Source: Branchinecta lynchi (lineage: Eukaryota > Arthropoda > Branchiopoda > Anostraca > Branchinectidae). From it: a stretch of 64,000 nucleotides of DNA. The notes under the pieces were generated by a model, which saw only the letters and a list, made by a program, of their open reading frames with translations, searched no databases and was not told where the DNA came from. Shown one piece after another: positions 13,019 through 23,394 of this stretch. The stretch spans positions 14,613,869 through 14,677,868 of the forward strand of contig JAKZAP010000009.1 of assembly GCA_023053575.1 (NCBI GenBank), read 5' to 3'. The position numbers and the translations under genes are program-made. Each line of letters opens with the position of its first letter. Positions within the stretch are counted from its first letter, which is position 1.

Positions 13019-13318
13019 TGAAGATGTCGTTGGTGGGGGAAGAAGCTGGGTCTCGGGTCATTCTTTCTTAGCGTGTTAGGGCCAGGGTGTAACTCGAAGA
13101 CGTCGTTGAAGGGGGAAGAAGCTTGGGACTCGGGTCATTCTTGCTTCGCGTGGTAGGGCTAGGGTGTAACTCGAAAATGTCGTTGAAGGGGGAAGAAGCT
13201 TGGGACTCGGGTCATTCTTGCTTCGCTTGGTAGGGCTAGGGTGTAACTCGAAGATGTCGTTGGAGTGGGAAGAAGCTTGGGTCTCGGGTCATTCTTGCTT
13301 CGCGTGTTAGGGCCAGGG
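13019..13318 (+). repeat. 77-bp tandem repeat, about four units
   Basis: TCGTTG occurs at 13027, 13103, 13180 and 13257, 76-77 bp apart. The unit includes GGGAAGAAGCTTGGGACTCG and GTAGGGCTAGGGTGTAACTC. No coding potential. Confidence 0.93.
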
Positions 13319-13375
13319 TCTTTGGCCTTCTTGGCAAGGGTCCTCGTCAGCTTGAAGTGAAGGAGTATTTATAAT
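13318..13375 (+). repeat. Solo H core
   Basis: TTGGCCTTCTTGGCAAGGGT followed by CCTCGTCAG, one arm only, joined to the end of the 77-bp tandem array. Similar solo cores lie at 50816-50865 (CCCTTGCCAAGAAAGGCCG) and about 57862-57888. Confidence 0.6.
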
Positions 13376-13409
13376 GTACGAGGGGGAAAAAATGAAGACG
13401 GTCCTCTAA

Positions 13410-14064
13410 CAGAGCTGGTGGACTCGGACTCTAGACTCGTCTCGAGACGCCTTTTTCACGGACTCGGACTAATCTTTTACGGAGCTGTTAGTATGCCAGA
13501 GCTGTTGGTTCGCCAAGCCGCCAGAGCTGTTGGTCCGCCAGAGCTGTTGACTCGGACTCTGGACTCGTCTTGAGACGATTTAGAGACGCCTTTTTCAAGG
13601 ACTCGGACTCGTCTCGGACTCATCTTTTGCGGAGCTGTTAATCCGCCAGAGCTTTTGGTCCGCCAGAGCTGTTGACTCGGAATCGTCTCGAGACGGTTTA
13701 GAGACGCCTTTTTCTAGGACTCGGACTCGTCTCGGACTCACCTTTTACGGAGCTGTTAGTCCGCCACAGCTGTTGGTCCGCCAGAGCTGTTGGTCCGTCA
13801 GTGCTGTTCGTCCGCCAGAGCTCTTCGTATCCCAGAGCTGTTGACTCGGACTCGTCTCGAGACGGTTTAGAGACGCCTTTTTCAAGGACTCGGACTCGTC
13901 TCGGACTCATCTTTGGCGGAGCTGTTAGTCCGCCAGAGCTGTTGGTCCGACAGTGCTGTTGGTCCGCCAGAGCTGTTCGTCCGCCAGAGCTGATGACTCG
14001 GACTCGGGACTCGTCTCGAGACGGTTTAGAGACGCCTTTTTCAAGGACCCGTAGCAGCTCTGTC
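13410..14064 (+). repeat. GAGACG minisatellite with 17-18-bp subrepeats
   Basis: The block GAGACGCCTTTTTC starts at 13444, 13583, 13701, 13870 and 14029. Between blocks are variable numbers of CCGCCAGAGCTGTTGGT subrepeats, giving spacings of 118-169 bp. The 12-bp palindrome CGTCTCGAGACG precedes most blocks. Frames that stay open across it are explained by the repeat. Confidence 0.93.
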
Positions 14065-14148
14065 CTCTAATGTAGTCGGCTTTCGATCAGACGAACAAAG
14101 CAAACTTTCTAAGAAGAACCCAAGCGGAAATTGCCATCTTCGAATCGA

Positions 14149-14430
14149 TCTTAAAGGACACCTCGCACTACTTAGTATTTCTGCTAAGATGTTCTAAAAT
14201 CGTTGACAACTTTACAATTAAGCCATGCTTACAGAAAATTACACACGGCTTCGGCTGCTTTTATCCTCTTTCCACGCTGCTTGCCTTGAATGACGATCTT
14301 GTCAAAAAGTGCATAATCGGTCTCCGGACGGAAACGATGATCAGGCACCTGATCCGTCACGCAGAGAGCAGAAACCTTGAAAATCAGTGTATTGCTAATA
14401 CGCGAGATAGGGTACACTTCTGAAATGAAG
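14149..14430 (+). repeat. Family B' repeat, partial
   Basis: Begins TTAAAGGACACCTCGCAC and contains TTTCTGCTAAGATGTTC, matching 23391 onward. It lies just upstream of the D1a exon, ending about 100 bp before its acceptor. Confidence 0.65.
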
Positions 14431-14529
14431 AATCTCGGGAACAAGAATGGAACGAAATAATACTGAAGTAGAATGGATTATTACCAGAAGCAGCCTACGA
14501 CCTGTCCATTAAAGATGTTAATTTTCCAG

Positions 14530-14645
14530 GTCCCCCACACATCATCAGCTCGTATGAGAAACGACCTGTTCACAGATATGGAGATCTGATCAAGCTGGAA
14601 TGTCCGGTCAGGGGATTCCCCCAGCCCATCATAAACTGGAAAAAG
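14530..14645 (+). CDS. FGFRL1: FGFR-like receptor exon: first half of Ig domain D1
   Basis: An internal exon of an extracellular Ig-domain receptor. The acceptor is attttccag, and the first two bases complete a split Gly codon, so entry phase is 1. The 38 full codons start PPHIISSYEKRPV and run to IKLECPVRGFPQPIINWKK. The donor is gtgagt, exit phase 0. The Cys of LECPV is the first Ig disulphide cysteine and the Trp of INWKK is the core Ig tryptophan. The GPP start and the L-x-C-P-V-x-G run resemble D1 of vertebrate FGFRL1 more than D1 of kinase-bearing FGFRs (established family knowledge, recalled without alignment). FGFRL1 binds FGFs and heparin at the cell surface and lacks the kinase. The domain is completed by 21396-21552. 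A family A element begins 47 bp after the donor. An ordinary FGFR remains possible because the cytoplasmic part is outside the window. Confidence 0.85.
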
Positions 14646-14692
14646 GTGAGTCCCCCCTCCAGCTTGAGGCTTTTAAATAAGTAGTTGTTTTT

Positions 14693-15602
14693 GGGATCCC
14701 AAAACGTAAGTGAAGGGATACCTATGACATCGCAAAAATGTCCGTCTGTCTGTGAGATCGATATCTCTCGAAGGGAATGAGATATTTTGATGAAACTTGG
14801 TGTGAGGATTCAATGGGTCAAGAGTAAGGTCAAGTTCTTAGAGGGGCTCTGTAGCCCTACATTTAGGGGTATGGGAGGAGGTTCAGATTAAGGGACAAAC
14901 AAAATGTTTTTAAACAGCTAATGTGATTGTCGATTATGGGGTAAGAAGGCATGCTGAACACGACGGTGAAAAATATGTTCTCGCCGGACAAGTAGTTCGT
15001 CCGGAATACGGCGAAAACCGAAAAGTTGGTTAAAAGTAAAAGTTTCATTTGAAGTTGATTAAATGTTCAATTTAGGGGTAAAGAATATGCGAACGCGATG
15101 GTGAAAACCAATTTCTCGCCGGACAACTAGTTGGTCCGGAATCCGGCCGAAACCGGAAAAATGTGTTAAAAGTTTGATTAGATGACAGATTAAGGGGTAA
15201 GAGGAAAGGCTGAGTCTGTATACGACAATCATTTTGTACCCGGACATATAATTACTCCGGAATCCGGTTGTAACGGGAATTTTTTTGTTTAAGTCAAAGT
15301 TTTATTTAAAGTGGATTAGATGTTCTTTAAAGGGATAAGGAGAGACGCTGGATTCGTTTCTGAATATTCTTTTTTTGCTGGACTAGTAGTTAGCTCGGAA
15401 TTCGGGCGAAACTGGAAACTTGGCAGAAGTAAAGCAGGAAGTCTTGGTCAGTATCGTCAAGATAGATATGGCTTATAGAGGTATATCTGACTTGGTTTTC
15501 TCTGATGATTAGCCTGGCGAAGACTGGATCTGGCGAAGATACGACCCAATTGTCTGAATCAAATATTAGATTTTTGGGAACCCATCGACACCTTTGGTCT
15601 TG
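14693..15602 (+). mobile_element. Family A element, copy A2 (short)
   Basis: Begins GGGATCCCAAAACGTAAG and ends CACCTTTGGTCTTG. The right-hand palindrome is mutated (GGGAACCC). It carries fewer 137-bp units than A3 (about five against eight). It starts 47 bp downstream of the D1a donor, the closest insertion to an exon in the window. Confidence 0.85.
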
Positions 15603-16115
15603 TTTTTGTCTTGTTTTGTCAGTTGTAAGTGTCCTTCTAGTATTTCATACCCCAGGGGAAAACAAACAGGATGTGTCCATATTTCGAAAATGTCAGCATG
15701 GAATCCCTGGATTTTTCTTATCCTTCTTAACTATAATACTCGTTTTGAGTCCCTTTCCCTGATTACATCTTTGTGTTTCCTTGATTATTCTTTTGTCTGA
15801 ATTCTTCTTGGAGAATTTTTGGTAAGAACAGACAGCTTTCAAGCTTACATATCCTCCTGCGACGAGATTTTCGGAAGCACATTCTTTTTTTGCACTCTGG
15901 CATCTCCTGATGAGTTCATCTGTTTTTCCGCGGGTTTCCGGTCAAATAAGTTGACAGCTGGATGACAGATGACCCCAGTTGGCAAAGTCGTTAACACTTT
16001 TTGACATTTTTCTTTTTTACGTCGGTTGTCTGGTTTATATGTTTTTAAAGCGAAGTTTGGAAGACTACATTAGCAGGATTAATTGGGTTAAATGCAAACG
16101 TTCGCTTTTAATTGA

Positions 16116-16366
16116 CCGAGGGGTTGCCCACTCTCAATTTTAGTGTAGCCTACAGCAAGTGATCGGTGCCGCGGGCCGGCATGTGTCGGCACCGGCTGAC
16201 ACAAGCTGGCAACGGTTGCTACCTGTTAGAACATTAAAAGCAACACGCTTAGAAGCGTTTAAAAGATGAATCACCGGATTTATGTCCGACAGCGCTGGTT
16301 TCGCCCGGTTCCGGTCGGTGCCGAGATAGGGTGTACAGCAGGTTCCCGGAGTGGGTAACTCATCGT
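16116..16366. repeat. GAGGGGTTGC-family copy
   Basis: Starts CCGAGGGGTTGCCCACTC and ends GGAGTGGGTAACTCATCG. Internal GGTGCCGCGGGCCGGCATG and CCGGTCGGTGCCGAG again use the GGTGCC word. A further fragment with GGTGTACACCGGTGGC lies at 16732-16795. Confidence 0.65.
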
Positions 16367-16917
16367 ATTAAACTTCATAACCCTTAAGATTGAAAAAAGG
16401 CAAGTATGTAATACGGTAAATATATTCAAGTTATAAGTATATTCAGGTTTCCCTTCAAATGATTAAATAAAATTGAATTTCATTTGTAACCCGTCCTCGA
16501 GAAAAGAAAAAATCAGTTAACAAACAATTAAAATTTTTAGTTAGTTAGGTAGTATATAAAATGTAGTTGACTAATCCGTTTTGCACCGTAAAAAAAAATT
16601 CTAGTCAAGTTTGAATTCACGAATAACACTGGAAGATGGGATGGAAGTTCCCCAACACAATTGATCGTTCAGAGAACTGGATAATAGAAAGATTTTAATT
16701 TTCTTTTTCCTAGTTCATACTCTTATCTTTTGAATGCCGCGCCGGTGCCGAGGTGTACACCGGTGGCGGAGAGAGAGCAACCCCCCCTCGGAACCCGTCT
16801 AGGTGCAGATGGGGTATAGTATAAGTAATGAAAAATAAAGTACATTTCAACTGTTAAAGATGTAATTAAAGGCCAGTAAATCAAAATACCATGGATAACA
16901 TATATATGGCCTACATC

Positions 16918-17080
16918 ACAGGCCAGTATCCAGGAATTTATTTCGGGGGGGGGGGGGGGATTTGCCTGCGGGTCGGACAAAAAAGTACAAAAAAGACATA
17001 GATCAAAGGGAAAAGCCAAAAAATGATTATTTGTGTATGTTTCGGGGGGGGGGGGGTCAACCCCCCCCCCAGGACACGGT
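16918..17080. repeat. G-tract repeat, copy 1
   Basis: CAGGCCAGTATCCAGGAATT, a G-run, TTTGCCTGCGGGTCGGACAA, AAAAGACATAGATCAAAGGG, a second G-run and a C-run. Two further copies at 32760-32905 (inverted) and 40790-40945. Confidence 0.75.
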
Positions 17081-17776
17081 CTTGCCTACATCACAGGAGA
17101 CCCTGCGCCTACGGTTTCAAGTCCAACCGGACTGCCTTCCAGTTCACTGCCAAAATAACTTGGAAATAAGAATCCAAATACTCCTCCTTATTGCACTCGA
17201 TGTAACAAAATAGAAGAGGCCCGTTTTTCGGAGAGTATTTAATTTGTTTATTTACTTCAGTCATAGCCATATACATAGGGACAAACATAACGGACAAAGG
17301 TTGCCGCAACACTTCACGTTGCCCGGGCAACGTAGGTCTAGTTTTTCTCTCCACCGTCCAGTGTGTCGAGAAAATTAGGCCCCCCTTCTCTCACTTTCAT
17401 TCTAAAACGTTTCCGATCGTTACAAGTTACTTATGACGGTTTTATCATCGTAAGTGATAACAATTATTTGCCTAGCAGGAATTTCCGTCAGAATAGCAAA
17501 GACTTATTATCATTTTCAGTCCAGAGAGCATATTTACTACCCCAATAACGAGCCACCTCCTCCTCTTATCATAACACCTCACAATAACTCTTTGGGACAT
17601 AACCTTAATATGCCCTGTACTGGTTTATTCCAACTAGTTTATGTTCATCTGTTTCAGTCGTATTTGGACCATATATCAGAAGTGTACCTTAACGCACACG
17701 TCGCAGGAGATAGTTATAACCCAATATTTACAGGTTATCCCTTTGCAACTCTACTTGGTTTCTCATAAGCTGCATT

Positions 17777-18070
17777 TTTGCAGATACCATGGTATCTGTT
17801 ACCATGGTAACTTGATCTGTAATTAGTCGTTTCACTAAGTGCCAAACTTCTTTCCTACCAATTTGACAAAAATTGATGCAAGTGAGATGACTTTTTCAGA
17901 TAGCAGGATCAGTTACCACGGTCGGACCCGTGGTATCTGAATATCAGATACCACGATAACTGGCCAGATAACACGAACACTGCAAACACGTCTTTTGACC
18001 CTGGTATCAGATACCACGATAGCTGCAAAAATGTTTAGACCATGGTATCAGATACATGGTATCCACAAAA
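17777..18070. repeat. S repeats with GATACCATGGTATC palindromes
   Basis: Contains GCAGATACCATGGTATCTG, GTTACCATGGTAAC, AGATACCACGATA and related words in both orientations. The 17886-18031 part is an inverted match to 47098-47244. Confidence 0.75.
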
Positions 18071-18510
18071 ACGCAACTATAAATTATTATGACGAATTTG
18101 TCTCGGCTGTTTTCACCCTCGAGCGTCTTCGTCTTTTATGGGAAACACGGAGAAACTTTCAGAATGTATTTCTGACCAATCAGCACTTCGTAAGCGATAC
18201 GCAAGAGTTTGATCTGACCCGAGAAGCGTCGGAAAATGCAAGAATTTAGTCTAGGAGCCGTTAGGGTAGACAAACATTGCGTTTAGGCGACGACCACCCG
18301 GTGCCAAAAAAACACTGGCGAACCCCCCTCTCCTTACCCCCCCCCCCCCCACCCGAATGCAAATATTTAGGAATTTAGAAAATTCCAATAAAAATATTTT
18401 CATAAAAATATATTGCGTTAAGACTGTGTGTGCGTGTGAGAGGTGAAAGGGGGGGGGGCGGGTTGGGGGTTGGGAGGGCTTGGTATCCGAGTGGGTTTGG
18501 TACCCGGGTG

Positions 18511-18803
18511 CATTTTTGACGGTGCAAAACGGATAAGTCAGCTACATTTTCTTAGAGCTATATTTTGGCCTTCTTGGCAAGGGTCCACTTCAGGCTCAAG
18601 CAGCTCGCGCTGGAAAATGAACTTGTGGAAAACCATTAAAGCTTGGTTTTTCCACAAGTTCATCTTCCGACTTGAGTGGCTTGAGCCTGAAGAGGACCCT
18701 TGCCAAGAAGGGCCAAAATATAGCTATAATAAAATGTAGCTGACTTATCCGTTTCGCAACGTCAAATATGATTCGCAGTCAGCTTAAGCTGAAGGAATAT
18801 CTA
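18511..18803 (+). mobile_element. Family H foldback element (H3)
   Basis: Arms of more than 100 bp: TTTGACGGTGCAAAACGG ... CTTCTTGGCAAGGGTCC ... AACTTGTGGAAAAACC mirrored on the right, then the single 85-bp end segment ending GGAATATCTA. The flanks share only an imperfect GTACC..GGG similarity, so a target duplication is not clear here. Confidence 0.88.
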
Positions 18804-20928
18804 GTACCGAAGGGCTATGTTCGGGAGGGCTCGGGGGGGGGGTAGCTGAAACCCACAATGATTACATAGACAGTTATGGACGGTTAGGGACTTGAGAGTT
18901 GATTCGTAATGTACTTATGAAACATTCTTACTGCAATCGTACTCAGTTTTAAAGCGAGTCGTAAAAATAAGCTGATTAATCTATTGAACCTTGCACAATC
19001 TCTATGAATTGTGCCAATTGCCGGAGTATAAAGTATAATACTTCTCTTTCCAAAAGTAAATATTGGTATATGAGACATGCCATGAACAGTCAACTTCATC
19101 AGCATTGAAGTCATCGTGTATAATCCTGTAGGAAAGCCATTCAAATTGGCCCACTCACGTACTTGCGAAGCTTTTATTTTTGCTCAAAGATGAACTGAAA
19201 GTGTGCTATTTCTCTTCTAAACCAACGCATTCTCTTTCTGCAGATCACTCTTATCAGTTTTTCAAAACTTTCCTAAAATGTGGCAAAAATGTACATACTG
19301 GAGCCTAATATACTATTTCCATCAGAAGTTAACCTGTCTATTCCATTGGACAGCTTTGGTTGTCTTTTTCTCACCACAGAAATTTCCAAAAAAGGTCAAC
19401 AATATCTCAAAACAAAGCCATCTTCTTCTTCTTCTTCCTAGGTTTTCTTACGAGATAATAGCGTGCAAGCTGCGTTGCCAGTACATGATTTTCTGTGATG
19501 ACCCACAAATTTTCTGGGGACTTTGTTACCATTACGGCTGGTCATCCGAATTTTGTTTCCGTCACGTAATCATTGTTTAACCTAGGTACTTGGAAAAATA
19601 TGAAAGCAAACTGTATGATTGTTAGAAACAAACTTGAATTCAATATTTGAAAAACATTTAGTGTTTTAAACAGAGAAGATCTTTGTCCTTTTGGACTGTT
19701 TTTGACTTACAGAAATGACGTCGACTCTCTTGTACTGTAACGATGCGGGATGCCGTGATTCTATTTCCGTGATAACAGTGCCTAAATATCTGAATTTAGA
19801 AAGATTTATCAGTGAATATGATTTTAAACACACATCTTTCAACAGGTTTAACTATTTTAGACAGGTTGTGGTGCATCTAAGGTACATCTAAGCTAGAAAA
19901 CTAATTCCGTCGGGTGCTGACGGAAATAGAAACCGACGGAAATAGTATAGGCTCCAGTACATGCAGTTCCTTCCGATTCATCATCCGAGAGTCTCAGCCA
20001 ATTTCTGACCAGCTGTCACTACTTTTGCTCATTTCCTCGACGCCGGGAATCCTAAATTCTGTCCATCGGACGCAATTGAATGGCAATGGCAGATTAAATA
20101 CCTACCCTTGATTTTTTATTTGGATCTTGCTCGAAATATGTTGCTATTTAGGCCTGTTTCGATTTGTCGTAGAATAAAAACCGAAGTTGGATTTCTATGA
20201 AGCAAAAGCTGAACATTCGATTTGGTTTCAACAGCTCAGGTTTGCGTTTATAGAGCGTGTTCCATCCAATAATGACTATTAGTTACTATTTCCGTCCCAA
20301 CCTCGTAAAAAGTTACTACGTTGACCGTTCCAACCTTCTCGAAATAGTAACTAGTAATAAGTATTTGCTTACCATGCTCGGGAGCTTAGTAAGCGTGGAA
20401 ACTACGAAGCTCTGTACGTGACCGGCCAGATTAGCCCGTGGTATGATATTTCGCCAAAAATAGAAAAATGAGTTCCAGCCTTGACGCCAAGAAGCCAAAA
20501 TTCGTGACATCATGCGTAGTGTAGTTAAAGTAGGGTGGAAAACGCTCATAATCCTTACGCGTCTTTTTTGTTTTTGTAGTTCTTCACCATTTTTTTTTAC
20601 ATTCAACTTGATCTTACGACTTGTTTGGTAATGAGGCCAAGCACGAACAGACCACTTGATGGGTAACAAATTCATTAAATTTATTGTTTTTTGTTACAAT
20701 AATATGATACAGTGAATATTAATCGAAAAGCCTTAGGGCCATGACAATAAAAAAAAAGTATGATACATTGGCAACAATTAAACTACATACACCAAATAAG
20801 GCTAAAAAATAGGCACTCTTCCATATTTTGACAAACGGCCGCCTGTTCCAGAATCCGGAATCTCTGCTCTATTGACAACCTTATAAAGCGCCCCACTTAT
20901 TCCTCCACAGTCTTACCATTCATCCTTC

Positions 20929-21260
20929 ATGCCATATAGGCTACACTGCCCAAAATTCTCCAGCATTATGTTTTGCTTTTATCTCTCTTTTATGTATGTA
21001 CTGTGCCAAGTATCACGGTCAGCCCGGTTCCGCGACCTGCTCCCAAAACGCTCCGAAGAAATCCATCAGTACGGAACTCGCCAGCGGGCAGGCTTCGAAC
21101 TGCTGAAACGTAACACGGAGCGTTACCGCCGCTCGTCACTGCCGTTCATGGCTAGAACAACTATCTAGTGCTTATTCGTGATCCTTTTTTTTTGTACAAC
21201 CCTTTCAGTGTCTCACTGCCGGTTGTTTGTATTAAACCCGTATCTCTCTCTCTCTCACTT
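20929..21260 (+). pseudogene. LINE C-terminal fragment
   Basis: The frame ending at 21168 reads RSARFRDLLPKRSEEIHQYG, TRQRAGFELLKRNTERYRRS, SLPFMARTTI. A basic C-terminus with a [FY]-x-[TR]-R motif and R-N-T-E-R-[FY]-[RK]-[RK]-S is typical of the end of LINE ORF2 proteins (family knowledge, moderate certainty). A short 3' part with GTATTAAACCCGTATCTC and a (CT)n tract follows. Ends about 130 bp before the D1b acceptor. Confidence 0.5.
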
Positions 21261-21370
21261 ATTAGGTCATGCGCGTAATAAAATCATTCATTCAAATTGA
21301 CGGTAAGTGTAATTACTGATGCCGTCAGATTTACTCCATCGTTTACCCATTCCTCCTTTTCTCTCCTGTT

Positions 21371-21395
21371 TCTAATACAGATTCCACTATTCCAG
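21371..21395 (+). promoter_or_regulatory. Possible branch point and tandem 3' splice sites of the D1b exon
   Basis: Two AG dinucleotides, at 21380 (aatacag) and 21395 (attccag), are 15 nt apart and in frame with each other. The sequence ttctaatac just before the first AG resembles a metazoan branch-point consensus. If the branch A lies there, the first AG is too close and the second is at a normal distance. If the branch point lies further upstream, the first AG would be used and the protein would gain IPLFQ between the core Trp strand and DGES. The choice of the downstream AG is inference. Confidence 0.45.
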
Positions 21396-21552
21396 GACGG
21401 GGAATCGGTTACGATCGGTTGGGATCGTTACCGGACATCCGGGCAGACGCTCCGAATCAAGGAAGCGACTCACGATGACTCGGGAACCTTCGAGTGTGTC
21501 GGAGTTAATGGCTTTGGAAGCGAAACCGTGTCGTTCCAGGTCATTGTACTCG
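21396..21552 (+). CDS. FGFRL1: FGFR-like receptor exon: second half of Ig domain D1
   Basis: Entry phase 0 after cactattccag, then 52 codons and one base; donor gtaagt, exit phase 1. The peptide begins DGESVTIGWDRYRTSG and contains the Ig signature D-D-S-G-T-F-E-C followed by VGVNGFGSETVSF and VIVL. The D-x-G-x-[FY]-x-C motif supplies the second disulphide cysteine, pairing with the Cys in 14530-14645. The W-x-R-[FY]-R strand and the N-G-F-G-S turn are both features I know from FGFRL1 D1, which is the main reason for preferring FGFRL1 over FGFR. Joining to the previous exon gives NWKK-DGES, the usual spacing between the core Trp and the next strand. An in-frame AG lies 15 nt upstream (21380) and would add IPLFQ; I chose the downstream AG because its product keeps normal Ig spacing. 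Confidence 0.87.
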
Positions 21553-21594
21553 GTAAGTCCCAGTAGTGTTTTCAGTACCGCTTCGTTAAACCGC

Positions 21595-23394
21595 TTAAAG
21601 GACCCCTCGCACTATTTACTCTTCAACTTACAGTATTTTAAAGCATTTGAATACTTTAAACTAGGCTGTGCTTTCAACGAATAACCCACGACTGTTTTAA
21701 ACCTTTTCCAAGACCTGCTGACTTGTAGCGCAAACTGGGAAACAATTTACATAACCGGTTTTTGGGATCCCAAAACGTAAGTGGAGGGATACCTATGACA
21801 TCGCAAAAGTTGTCCGTCTGTCCGTCCGTCCGTCCGTCTGTCCGTCCGTCCGTCTGTAAGCACGATAACTCTCGAAGGGAATGAGATATTTTGATGAAAC
21901 TTGGTGAGAAGGTTCGTTGGGTCGTCGGACCAGTCAAGTTCGTAGATGGGCTTTGTAGCTCTACATTTAGTGGTGGGGGAGGGGATTGAAATTAAGGGAC
22001 AAACAAAATATTTTGAAACAGCTAATGTGATAGTCGATTATGGGGTAAGAAGACATGCTGAACACGATGGTGAAAACCATTTTGTCATCGGACAAGTAGT
22101 TCGCCCGGAATCTGGCCAAAACCGGAAAGTTTGTTGAAAGTAAAAGTTTTATTTGAAGTTGACTAGATGTTCGATTTAGGGGTAGGAAGACATGCTGAAG
22201 ACGATGGAGAAAATTATTTTCTCGACGGACAAGTATTTCGCCCGGAATCCGGCCCAAACCGGAAAGTTTGTTGAAAGTAAGAGTTTTATTTGAAATTGAT
22301 TAGATGTTCGATTTAGGGGTAGGAAGACATGCTGAAGACGATGGTGAAAACTATTTTCTCGATGGACAAGTATTTCGCCCGGAATCCGGCCCAAACCGGA
22401 AAGTTTGTTGAAAGTAAAAGTTTTATTTGAAGTTGATTAAATGTTCGATTTAGAGGTAGGGAGACATGCTGAAGACGATGGTGTAAACTATTTTCTCGAC
22501 GGACAAGTATTTCGACCGGAATCCGGCCCAAACCGGAAAGTTTGTCAAAATTAAAAGTTTAATTTGGAGTTGATTGGATGTTCGATTTAGGGCAAGAAGA
22601 CATGCTGAACACTTATGTGAAAACAAGTTTCTACCCGGACATGTAGTTCGTCCGGAATCCGGCCAAAACCGGAAAACTGTTGGAAGTCAAAGTTTTATTT
22701 CTAGTTGATTAGATAAGTGAATTAGGGGTAAGAAGAGATGCTGAGTCCCTATGTGACAATCGTATTTTACCCGGACATATAGTTCGACCGGAGTCCGGCT
22801 GGAATCGGAAAATTTGTTATAAGCTAAATTTCTATTTGAAGTTGATTAGATGTTCATTACTGGGGAAAGAAGATACCCTGATTTCGTCTTTGAGCTTTCT
22901 TTTTTCGCCGGACAAGTAGTTCTGGAGTTCGGCCGGAACCGGGAAATTGGCAGAAGTGGCAGGAAGTTTTTGTCAAAACAGATATGACTTATAGGGGTAA
23001 ACACACATGCTGAATCAAAATCTGAACTTGGTTTTCTCAGGTGATTAGCTATTTGGCCTTAATCTGTTTCTGAATTTTAATTGTAAAAATGTTCAAGGAG
23101 TCTGGCGAAGACTGGATCTGGCTAAGACAAGACCCAGTTGTCTGGATCAGATATTGAATTTTTGGGATCCCATCGAAACCTTTGGTCTTGTTCTTATGGA
23201 AAAACTTCTCGCAGACAACCGTCGACAGCATGAAACACATCGAAGGAAGCCAAACACGGGAAGTGGAAAAATCAGCGTGCTTTTGTTAGACGGGTTAGAA
23301 TGTAGTAAGAAATTAGGGTCTCCGGATTTATAAATATATGGAGTGATTATGGTAGTAGGATGCATTAGTATTAGAGGTCAGACAGGTCCTTTAA
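21595..23394 (+). mobile_element. Family B TTAA element split by A3
   Basis: Starts TTAA-AGGACCCCTCGCACTA and ends CAGACAGGTCCT-TTAA; terminal inverted repeat AGGACC. The B sequence runs to 21763, is interrupted by A3, and resumes at 23191 with TTCTTATGGAAAAACTTC. TTAA duplication is typical of piggyBac- and Kolobok-like transposases; none is encoded here. Confidence 0.85.
21764..23190 (+). mobile_element. Family A element, copy A3 (longest), inside a B element
   Basis: Begins GGGATCCCAAAACG and ends CCTTTGGTCTTG, about 1.43 kb. After a (CCGT/CTGT)n stretch come about eight units starting near 22037, 22175, 22313, 22450, 22587, 22721, 22858 and 22992, mostly 134-138 bp apart. Both flanks are halves of one B element (21595-23394), so this insertion is younger than that B copy. 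Confidence 0.9.

Larger units (their letters stand above)
1..14529. other. Region upstream of the first recognised receptor exon
   Basis: No coding exon recognised. Since 14530 has entry phase 1, at least one further 5' exon must exist. I looked for an ATG with a hydrophobic signal sequence ending at a phase-1 GT donor and could not single one out. Listed repeats: E3 (1-199), B1 (436-808), A1 (1098-2363), a 49-bp tandem duplication (2541-2638), K1 (3024-3366), H1 with array (4265-6422), I1 (7283-7442), H2 (7497-7634), J (9290-9550), K2 (10729-11406), 77-bp tandem repeats (13019-13318), GAGACG minisatellite (13410-14064) and B' (14149-14430). Nothing assignable in 203-435, 809-1097, 2640-3023, 3367-4254, 6433-7282, 7635-9289, 9551-10404, 11407-12830 apart from homopolymers such as the G-run near 8876. 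Confidence 0.6.
14646..21395 (+). other. Intron between the D1a and D1b exons
   Basis: A 6.75-kb intron with GT..AG ends joining phase 0. It contains A2 (14693-15602), GAGGGG-type fragments (16116-16366, 16732-16795), a G-tract repeat (16918-17080), S palindromes (17777-18070), H3 (18511-18803) and a LINE C-terminal fragment (about 20929-21168). In 15603-16115, 17081-17776, 18071-18510 and 18804-20928 I see no gene and no repeat with a second copy in the window. Confidence 0.75.

Noticed and set aside
13698..14070. Arg/Ser-rich frames on both strands
   Set aside because: Product of the GAGACG minisatellite; open in several frames at once.
17995..18249. Frame downstream of the S palindromes as a small gene
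   Set aside because: Its beginning lies in the repeat; no recognisable domain or second copy; no supporting signals.
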